Below are positions 58,143 through 64,000 of a stretch of 64,000 nt of DNA, in pieces. Each line of letters starts with the position of its first letter. The first letter of the stretch is position 1. The translations under genes were made by a program, and so were the position numbers. The DNA comes from Allomesorhizobium camelthorni (GTDB lineage: Bacteria > Pseudomonadota > Alphaproteobacteria > Rhizobiales > Rhizobiaceae): the NCBI RefSeq assembly GCF_011045125.1, contig NZ_JAAKZF010000001.1, positions 62,001-126,000 of the forward strand. Reading direction: 5' to 3'. Below the pieces are notes generated by a model. That model was not told the DNA's origin. It made no database searches and saw nothing but the letters and a program-made list of their open reading frames with translations.

Positions 58143-58454
58143 TCACGACCTGTCGTCCTCGTAATAGGCAACGATGTCGCGGTGACCCTCGAGGATGTTG
58201 ATGACCTCGAGCCGGTCTTCGTCATACCGAAAGAAAATCACATAGCTCCCGAACGCGAAGCTGCGGATGTCCGGGCGCAGTTCGGGCCGCGCCCGGCCCA
58301 ATGTTCCGGGCAGCGCCGCCAGTTTCGCGCACTGCCCGCGCAATTCTTCGATAAAGCGGCGGCCGATGGCCAGACTGCCGCTCTCTCGCGTGATGTAATC
58401 AAGAATTGCAAGCAGATCCCGCCGAGCCGACGCCAGATAGACGAGGCGCGGCAC
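58143..58454 (-). CDS. parE: ParE/RelE-family toxin
   Basis: A 103-residue RelE-superfamily toxin: LVYLASARRDLLAILDYITRESGS and the C-terminal FRYDEDRLEVINILEGHRD are typical of ParE. ParE proteins poison DNA gyrase. It starts with GTG directly after the parD stop. The HRD in place of other basic residues is common in this group. Confidence 0.88.
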   Translation of the reverse strand: MPRLVYLASARRDLLAILDYITRESGSLAIGRRFIEELRGQCAKLAALPGTLGRARPELRPDIRSFAFGSYVIFFRYDEDRLEVINILEGHRDIVAYYEDDRS

Positions 58455-58700
58455 TCAAAAGCCTTCGTCAGCAAGCGCTGCAGCTCTTGCCGCGATAGCC
58501 TCCTCTACCTCGTCATCGCTATGGGCTCCGCCTTCCGCGATCGACGCATCCAGTGTCGCGCGAAGCGCCTGCAATTTTGCCTCCCGCTCTTCGACGAGCC
58601 GCAGGCCTTCACGCACGACTTCGCTTGCCGAACCGTAGCGGCCCTGCCTTACAATTCGGGTGACAAAGCCTTCCCAGCGCTCTCCAATGGAAACGTTCAT
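58455..58700 (-). CDS. parD: ParD-type antitoxin
   Basis: An 81-residue protein with an N-terminal ribbon-helix-helix (MNVSIGERWEGFVTRIVRQG, SEVVREGLRLVEERE) and a C-terminal helix that wraps the toxin. It directly precedes parE on the minus strand and probably autoregulates the pair. Confidence 0.88.
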   Translation of the reverse strand: MNVSIGERWEGFVTRIVRQGRYGSASEVVREGLRLVEEREAKLQALRATLDASIAEGGAHSDDEVEEAIAARAAALADEGF

Positions 58701-58784
58701 GACGATGCCTCCTGCAGAGCGTCAGTATAGCCGATAGCAAGAATAGCGCAATCTTTGTTATTGGCCGAGACTTAGTCAGCGTGA

Positions 58785-59975
58785 TCAGAAGAGCGCGCCG
58801 GCCCTTTCACCGATGGACGCCGCCGGCGATTGCGCGGATCCGGTCGCCGCCATGTCAGCGGGCCGGCGTCCGCCCCAGCCGATCTTCGGCAGCCATTCGA
58901 GGTAGTAGGCGAAGGCGAATTGCAGCGCGATGCCGGTCGAGATCAGCACCGTGTCGTAGACAAAGCCTCCGGGGCTGATGATCTTCATCACCTGGCAGAG
59001 CATCGCCAGCATGGTGCCGGCGATGAAGACGGGCAGCGAATGCCTGCCGAGAACCGCGAGCGGATTGCGGGGGCTCGTCCGCGCCAGGTTCGACAGGCTG
59101 GGCGCCACTGCGATCAGATAAGCGAGCGAGAGAATGTGCAGAAGCCGCGACAGCGAAAGGAATGTCTTGTCGAAGCCGGCCAGCACCGCGGGCAGCGCCA
59201 GCGATGTCTCCGCGCCCCATAGCGAAAACCGCACCCAGACCAGCGCAAAGACGAGGTAGGCTACGGCCAGCAAGACCAGACACCAGTTGAAGCGGAGCTC
59301 GCCGCCGCGCCGGACATGCATCGTCGAAGCGACGCCGATGATGAAGAGAAACTGCCAGGACAGCGGATTGAGGAACCAGAAGCCGTCGGCCGGGTAGTTG
59401 GCCGGAGCGATCTGCCAGATCCCGGCAAGCAGCCAGACGAGGCCCGAGACCGTGACCATCAGGCCGAGATTGAGGCTGCCCAGCAGCAGGAAGAACGGCA
59501 TCATCAAAAGCACGGCCGCATACATGGACAATATGTTGTTGTAGCCGATCTGATGGCCGAGCGTGGCAATGCCGATCAGCGCCTCCGGCGTGTCCTCGAT
59601 GATCATCTGGATGTTGATCAGCTTCAGGAGATCGGGCCGGGCAAAGTAAAGCGCAGCGGCCGAGAATATGGCCAGCGTCGCCACCGTCGTCATGACGTGA
59701 GCGACATAGAGCACGCCCGCCCGCTTCCACGCCTTGAGCGCGATCAGCAGCCTGTTGCCTGGCTGGAATTTCAGTCCGTAGGCCAGGCCGACGGCGACGC
59801 CGGAGATCAGGACGAAGGCTTCGGCCGAATCGGAAAAGCCGAAATTCTTGTGGGTGAGGTGCTCGAACAGGGTGCCGGGAACGTGGTTGACGAAGATCGT
59901 CAGCAGGGCCAGCGCCCGGAAAACGTCGATGCGGGTGTCCCGCCTGGGTTGGGGACTGACGGTCATCGCGGTCAT
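58785..59975 (-). CDS. opgC: OpgC-like membrane acyltransferase
   Basis: A 396-residue protein with about ten membrane helices. The start TRIDVFRALALLTIFVNHVPGTLFEHLTHKNFGFSD carries the OpgC signature histidine, and SAEAFVLISGVAVGLAYG follows. OpgC proteins add succinyl groups to periplasmic glucans. ATG 59975 follows GGAAG; the 718-codon frame beyond it overlaps the TauE gene and is spurious. Another modification target is possible. Confidence 0.87.
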   Translation of the reverse strand: MTAMTVSPQPRRDTRIDVFRALALLTIFVNHVPGTLFEHLTHKNFGFSDSAEAFVLISGVAVGLAYGLKFQPGNRLLIALKAWKRAGVLYVAHVMTTVATLAIFSAAALYFARPDLLKLINIQMIIEDTPEALIGIATLGHQIGYNNILSMYAAVLLMMPFFLLLGSLNLGLMVTVSGLVWLLAGIWQIAPANYPADGFWFLNPLSWQFLFIIGVASTMHVRRGGELRFNWCLVLLAVAYLVFALVWVRFSLWGAETSLALPAVLAGFDKTFLSLSRLLHILSLAYLIAVAPSLSNLARTSPRNPLAVLGRHSLPVFIAGTMLAMLCQVMKIISPGGFVYDTVLISTGIALQFAFAYYLEWLPKIGWGGRRPADMAATGSAQSPAASIGERAGALF

Positions 59976-60100
59976 GACTTCTTCCGTGACATTCACTCGG
60001 GCGCCACGCGGTCCGAGTCGGCGGCGCGGCGAATCCGCCACGCAGAAGCTGTCCGAAAGAGGCGAATTTGTGCGCCTCCCCGTCACAAAATAATTCACCT

Positions 60101-60871
60101 TCAAAACATTTGGATGACGCCGTCCCAGATCAGCTTGAGCCCGATGATCGCCACCGTGGCGTAGGTGAACGGATAAAACACTTCCGGCCGCATGCGGCGC
60201 ACGAGCCACGCGCCGGCAAGCGTTGCGAGCGGCGCCATCGGCATCAGCACGGCCGAGGCCGTGAGGTTGGTCGTGTCGAACTGGCCGAGCGCGAAATAGG
60301 GAACCAGCTTGACCGCATTGGTGACCGCGAAAAAGATCGCGCCGGTGCCGGTCAGCACTTTCGGGTCCATCCGCAGCGGCAGCGCATAGACCTGGAAGGG
60401 CGGCCCGCCGACATGGGCGACGAAGCTGGTGAAGCCGGCCACGGCGCCCCAGAAAGCCGCGGCGATGCGGTTCGGCTGGGCGGCATAGACGGAACCATGC
60501 CTGAACTGCTGGTACACCCAGCGCGTGACGAAAACGATCGCTACCGCACCGACGATGAAACGCACCATGTCGGCTGTGACCAGCGCCGCCGTCAGCCAGC
60601 CAAGGCCGATGCCGGCCAGCGCGCCTGGCAGCATCGTTGCAAGCGTCAGGCGGTCGAACACGCCGCGCCAGGTCCACAGCGAAACCATGTCCATCAGCAC
60701 CAGTATCGGCAGCAGGATCGCGGCCGCCTGCACCGGCGGCATCACCAGCGCCATCAAAGGCACGCCGACAAAGCCGACCGCGCCGCCGAAGCCGCCCTTG
60801 GACAGGCCGACGAGTATGACGGCCGGAATGGCGGCCGCGTAGAACCACGGATCGGTGAGCAGTGCGTTCAT
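60101..60871 (-). CDS. TauE/SafE (TSUP) family permease
   Basis: A 256-residue seven- or eight-helix permease of the sulfite-exporter family. Two repeats show the family pattern: ILVGLSKGGFGGAVGFVGVPLMAL at the start and AFWGAVAGFTSFVAHVGGPPFQVY in the second half. It is thought to move sulfite, sulfonates or organosulfur compounds; the substrate is unknown here. It lies upstream of opgC, 126 bases apart. Confidence 0.9.
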   Translation of the reverse strand: MNALLTDPWFYAAAIPAVILVGLSKGGFGGAVGFVGVPLMALVMPPVQAAAILLPILVLMDMVSLWTWRGVFDRLTLATMLPGALAGIGLGWLTAALVTADMVRFIVGAVAIVFVTRWVYQQFRHGSVYAAQPNRIAAAFWGAVAGFTSFVAHVGGPPFQVYALPLRMDPKVLTGTGAIFFAVTNAVKLVPYFALGQFDTTNLTASAVLMPMAPLATLAGAWLVRRMRPEVFYPFTYATVAIIGLKLIWDGVIQMF

Positions 60872-61012
60872 GGAAGGGCCTTTCGCGATCCCGCAATATC
60901 GCGACAGCGGCGATTCGGCGAGAGGCGCAAACCCTGTTCAAGCGACCTGCCTTCGTCTATGCCCAAATCCAACCACGATCCCGCTGCATGGGAACCGACA
61001 GAAAGCTCAGCA

Positions 61013-61669
61013 ATGCCCGTCACACCGCCAAACCGCTGCCGAATCGTGCTGATAGCTCCGCCGGGCGAAGACGCCGCGGCGTTCGAGCAACGCCTGCGCG
61101 CCGCGATCTCGGGCGGCGATATCGCCTCGATCATCCTTCCCGCCTACGGGCTCGACGAAGCCTCGTTCCAGGCCTTCGCAGAGCGGATCGTGCCGGTGGC
61201 GCAGGCGGCTAATATTGCCGCCATCATCGCGGAGGATACGCGGATTGCCGGCCGGGTCGGGGCCGACGGCCTGCATCTCGAAACGGGACGGGCAGCACTC
61301 GAGGAGGCGATCGATCGCTTCCAGGGCCGGATGACTGTCGGCGCGGGCGGGGCCAAGACCCGCGACGATGCGCTCGATCTTGGCGAGGCGCGTCCCGACT
61401 ACATATTCTTCGGTCGCTTCGGCTACGACAACAAGCCCGAGCCGCACAACCGTAACCTGGCGCTTGGGCAATGGTGGGCCGAAATGATCGAAATCCCGTG
61501 CATCGTCATGGCCGGTTCGGACATCGCCTCGGTCGAAACGGTGGCGGAAACCGGATGCGAGTTCGTGGCGCTGTCCAGCGCTGTCTTTGGCGAGGGCGTC
61601 GATCCCGCACAGGCGGTCGCGCGCGCCAACGCCATTCTCGACGAGACGGCGCCACGGTTCGAGGAGTAG
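61013..61669 (+). CDS. ThiE-like TIM-barrel protein, probably divergent thiamine phosphate synthase
   Basis: A 218-residue TIM barrel with ThiE hallmarks in the second half: GADGLHLETG, then AGGAKTRDDALDLGEARPDYIFFGRFG and IPCIVMAG. The N-terminal strand reads IASIILPAYGLDE, where true ThiE has a QLR-x-K motif for the pyrimidine phosphate, so catalytic ability is doubtful. ATG 61013 is the start giving the usual length; an ATG at 60959 adds 18 residues. It lies 3 bases from the next gene, likely one transcript. Confidence 0.72.
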   Translation: MPVTPPNRCRIVLIAPPGEDAAAFEQRLRAAISGGDIASIILPAYGLDEASFQAFAERIVPVAQAANIAAIIAEDTRIAGRVGADGLHLETGRAALEEAIDRFQGRMTVGAGGAKTRDDALDLGEARPDYIFFGRFGYDNKPEPHNRNLALGQWWAEMIEIPCIVMAGSDIASVETVAETGCEFVALSSAVFGEGVDPAQAVARANAILDETAPRFEE

Positions 61670-61672
61670 GTC

Positions 61673-62818
61673 TTGACTGTACTGCAATTGTCCGTCCGGG
61701 CATGGTTCACGGCGCTGGCGCTGGTTTCAGCGGCGACGCCCGGCGTCTTTGCGCAAGCCGCTGCGCCGGCTGATCAGAGGGCCGCGCCGGAAACGAAATT
61801 GCCTCCTAAGGCCACTGCCGCCGAGCCGACGCAGAAAGCGCCCGCCATCGAGCCGTTGGCAAAAACTCCCGACACGCCACCGGCGTCCGGTCCCTTGCCC
61901 GCAGGGGCAAAACCGCTAGGCGTCGACCCCACGCGGTTCGGCGGCCCCCGCACCGTCGACGGCAAACCCGACCCGGCGCGTTTCGGGACCAAGCCCGCCG
62001 ATCCGGCCTATGGCGCGTTCCAGCGCGGGCTCTACAAGACAGCCTACAATCTGGCGCTGGTGCGCGCCGAAAACGGCGACCCGGCCGCGCAGACGCTGGT
62101 CGCCGAAATCCTGTCGCGCGGGCTCGGCATGGCCCGCAACGAGGCCGAGGCCGCCAAATGGTACGCGCGCGCTTCCGAGCAGGGCGTGCCGGAGGCGCAG
62201 TTCCAGTATGGGCTGATGCTCCTCGATGGGCGTTTCGTGAAGAAGGACCCTCAGGGCGCCTATGCGCTCATGCAGGCGGCCGCCGAAGCCGGAAACCGCC
62301 TGGCCCAGTTCAATTTCGCGCAGATGCTGGTCGACCGCGAGGGTGGGGCGAAAGGGCTGGAAAAGGCGGTCTCCTATTACGAGCGCGCCGCAAAGTCCGG
62401 CCTCGCCGACGCGCAATATGCCATGGCCCAAATCCACGCCAACGGCGTCGGCGGCAAGGCCAGGGACGAGAAGGAAGCGCGGCGCTGGCTGGTGCTGGCA
62501 GCGCGGCAGAATTTCGACACCGCACAGCTCGATCTCGCCACTTGGCTGGTCGACGGGCGCGGCGGCGAGCGCAATCTGAAGGAAGGGTTCGGCTGGATGC
62601 GGCGGGCGGCTGCAGGCGGCAATGTCGCGGCGCAGAACCGCCTCGCCAAGCTCTACATGAAAGGACTCGGCGTTGAGCCGGATTCGATCGCGGCGGCGGC
62701 CTGGTACATCCTCGCCCGGCGCGCCGGGCTCACCGATGCCGAGATGGAGGATTTCTTCGACGGTCTGACTGACGAAGAGCTCAAGAAGGCCCTGGAGCGC
62801 GCCAACCGGCTGCGTTAG
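61673..62818 (+). CDS. Secreted Sel1-like repeat protein
   Basis: A 381-residue protein with a signal peptide (about 1-29, cut after FAQA), a proline/alanine-rich stretch to about residue 110, and five or six Sel1 repeats of about 36 residues (AKWYARASEQGVPEAQFQYG, SYYERAAKSGLADAQYAMA, RRAAAGGNVAAQNRLAKLYM). Such repeats are protein-protein scaffolds; periplasmic Sel1 proteins such as ExoR regulate two-component sensors. TTG start at 61673 lies just after GAGGAG. Partner unknown. Confidence 0.85.
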   Translation: MTVLQLSVRAWFTALALVSAATPGVFAQAAAPADQRAAPETKLPPKATAAEPTQKAPAIEPLAKTPDTPPASGPLPAGAKPLGVDPTRFGGPRTVDGKPDPARFGTKPADPAYGAFQRGLYKTAYNLALVRAENGDPAAQTLVAEILSRGLGMARNEAEAAKWYARASEQGVPEAQFQYGLMLLDGRFVKKDPQGAYALMQAAAEAGNRLAQFNFAQMLVDREGGAKGLEKAVSYYERAAKSGLADAQYAMAQIHANGVGGKARDEKEARRWLVLAARQNFDTAQLDLATWLVDGRGGERNLKEGFGWMRRAAAGGNVAAQNRLAKLYMKGLGVEPDSIAAAAWYILARRAGLTDAEMEDFFDGLTDEELKKALERANRLR

Positions 62819-62819
62819 C

Positions 62820-62935
62820 GAAGACCTTCGAGGCTCGCTGCGCTCGTACCTCAGGATGAGGAAGGTTGGCGCTGGAGGTCCTCATGGTGAGGTGCGACCC
62901 TGAGCTTGCCGAAGGGGAGCCTCGAACCACGAGGG
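62820..62935. repeat. Intergenic repeat element, rhizobial type
   Basis: Between the Sel1 gene and efp. It includes CCTTCGAGGCTCGC near its left end, the core CCTCAGGATGAGG and the inverted GCCTCGAACC near its right end. Such CCTTCGAGGC...CTCAGGATGAGG units recur in rhizobial intergenic DNA. Assigned by pattern memory. Confidence 0.6.
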
Positions 62936-63033
62936 CGGCGCCGCGAGTTCGATCCCTTGCCTCTTTTGCCGATTTGTGGTCTTGGAGGCGCCGAAACCGC
63001 CTGTCGGCGTACAAACCTCCGGAATTGCGAAAT

Positions 63034-63600
63034 ATGGCCAAGATCAACGGCAACGAAATCCGTCCCGGCAACGTCATCGAGCACGATGGCGGCCTCTGGG
63101 TGGCGGTCAGGACCAACCATGTGAAGCCCGGCAAGGGCGGCGCCTACAACCAGGTCGAATTGAAGAACCTGATCAACGGCACCAAGCTCAACGAGCGTTT
63201 CCGCTCCGCCGAGACAGTGGAAAAGATCCGTCTCGAGCAGAAGGATTTTTCCTACCTCTACGAGCAGGGCGACGCGCTTGTGTTTATGGACACCGAGAGC
63301 TACGAGCAGCTCGAACTGCAGAAGGATTTCGTCGGCGATCGCGCCGCCTTTCTGCAGGACGGCATGATGGTGACGGTCGAACTTTACGACGAGCGCCCGA
63401 TCGGCATCTCGCTGCCCGACCAGGTGACGCTGACCATCACCGAGGCCGACCCGGTCGTGAAGGGGCAGACGGCGGCTTCCTCCTACAAGCCGGCGCTGCT
63501 CGAAAACGGCATCCGCGTGCTTGTGCCGCCCTTCATCTCGTCGGGCGAGAGGATCATCGTCGACACCAATGAGATCACCTACGTCCGCCGGGCGGACTGA
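63034..63600 (+). CDS. efp: Elongation factor P
   Basis: A 188-residue three-barrel factor that rescues ribosomes stalled at polyproline. The modifiable residue in the first barrel tip is K34 in [13 protein letters not shown]; the family ending is [11 protein letters not shown] 63034 is the family start ([15 protein letters not shown]); the frame upstream runs through the repeat. The EpmA-type lysylation pathway is not seen in this window. Confidence 0.96.
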   Translation: MAKINGNEIRPGNVIEHDGGLWVAVRTNHVKPGKGGAYNQVELKNLINGTKLNERFRSAETVEKIRLEQKDFSYLYEQGDALVFMDTESYEQLELQKDFVGDRAAFLQDGMMVTVELYDERPIGISLPDQVTLTITEADPVVKGQTAASSYKPALLENGIRVLVPPFISSGERIIVDTNEITYVRRAD

Positions 63601-63608
63601 GTAATTGA

Positions 63609-63690
63609 GGCAGTAGGCAGTGGGCAATCGGCAGTAGGGGCACATTGCGACTAGACATTCCTGCTGCCTACCGCCTATTGCCCACTGCCC
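63609..63690. repeat. Imperfect inverted repeat with tandem GGCAGTGGGCAAT-like units
   Basis: Left arm holds GGCAGTAGGCAGTGGGCAATC (about 63609-63629) and right arm CTATTGCCCACTGCC (63676-63690), so transcripts could form a long hairpin. The units GCAGTAGG/GCAGTGGG also repeat in tandem. This type of low-complexity palindromic repeat is common between rhizobial genes. Confidence 0.65.
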
Positions 63691-63716
63691 ATTTCCAACG
63701 AACAAGCGACCCCGCC

Positions 63717-64000
63717 ATGCCCCGTTCAGCGATCCTCAACGTCATGGTCCAGGCCGCCATGAAGGCCGGCCGCTCGCTGGCCCGCGATTTCGGCGAGGTG
63801 CAGAACCTGCAGGTGTCGCTGAAGGGCCCGGGCGACTTCGTCAGCCAGGCCGACCACAAGGCCGAGGAGATCATCCACGCCGAGCTGTCCCGCGCCCGCC
63901 CGGGCTATGCCTTCCTGATGGAGGAACGCGGCGAGGTTTCGGGCGAGGACGACCAGCACCGCTGGATCGTCGATCCGCTCGACGGCACCACCAATTTCCT
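63717..64000 (+). CDS. suhB: Inositol-1-monophosphatase family protein (partial)
   Basis: The first 94 codons of a SuhB/IMPase-family phosphatase, cut by the window end. ATG 63717 starts MPRSAILNVMVQAAMKAGRS. The metal site is visible: E69-E70 in FLMEERGE and D87-P-L-D90 in WIVDPLDGTTNF, the family signature. In Alphaproteobacteria suhB follows efp; besides inositol phosphatase activity it takes part in rRNA transcription. Confidence 0.93.
   Translation, partial: MPRSAILNVMVQAAMKAGRSLARDFGEVQNLQVSLKGPGDFVSQADHKAEEIIHAELSRARPGYAFLMEERGEVSGEDDQHRWIVDPLDGTTNF

Noticed and set aside
58785-60941. 718-codon fusion of OpgC with an upstream arginine-rich segment
   Set aside because: The upstream part is a frame-shifted shadow of the TauE/SafE permease gene.
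63609-63690. Repeat near suhB considered as a CRISPR array
   Set aside because: Units are not separated by uniform unique spacers and no cas gene is present; it is a palindromic intergenic repeat.

Overview
The window is a GC-rich stretch of an alphaproteobacterial chromosome, most like Mesorhizobium or a related member of the Phyllobacteriaceae (Hyphomicrobiales). This rests on the ruvC-ruvA-ruvB / ybgC-tolQRAB-pal-cpoB-tilS-ftsH block, the hemC-hemD-mitofilin-like-hemY order, a 1152-residue pyruvate carboxylase, the 1594-residue NAD-glutamate dehydrogenase, an RcdA homologue with exact CtrA boxes (TTAA-N7-TTAAC), and short palindromic intergenic repeats of the rhizobial type. The taxon is inferred from gene content, not from a search.

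Left part (0.2-14.8 kb). A GntR/FCD repressor faces a probable trans-4-hydroxyproline catabolic set (hypD deaminase, hypO FAD dehydrogenase, hypRE epimerase) across two perfect palindromes that look like its operators. A branched-chain (polar) amino-acid ABC operon follows: livH, livM, livG, livF, a small membrane protein and the binding protein, closed by a strong terminator. Its LivG carries an extra alanine/lysine-rich linker and a helix-hairpin-helix-like C-terminal domain. Pyruvate carboxylase comes next.

Middle (14.8-41.4 kb). hicAB, an MFS carrier, glmM, an AhpD-like protein, the giant glutamate dehydrogenase, a second MFS carrier, purH, an FAD dehydrogenase, two small yggU/yggT-type genes, tRNA-Ala(CGC), a decayed region with the 3' end of an MFS gene, a GATase, a TerB protein, the hem genes, tsaD-gpsA-YciI-EVE-methyltransferase, a DUF1761 gene broken by one TGA, and a LysE exporter.

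Right part (41.5-64 kb). A long minus-strand block runs from ruvC through ruvA, ruvB, ybgC, tolQRA, tolB, pal, cpoB and tilS to ftsH. It links Holliday-junction resolution with Tol-Pal envelope constriction, tRNA-Ile lysidine formation and membrane proteolysis. A vapBC toxin-antitoxin pair is spliced between ruvA and ruvB with 4-nt overlaps, and an orphan AbrB-type remnant lies between ruvC and ruvA. Beyond it are rcdA, a probable CtrA-linked small RNA, a small membrane protein, an acyl-CoA ligase, parDE, an OpgC-like acyltransferase, a TauE/SafE permease, a divergent ThiE-like protein, a Sel1-repeat protein, efp and the start of suhB, which runs off the window.

The points most worth a second look are the toxin-antitoxin insertions in the ruv operon, the unannotated CtrA-box small RNA at about 55.7-55.83 kb, the LivG fusion, the paired operators of the hydroxyproline cluster, and the single-stop DUF1761 pseudogene.
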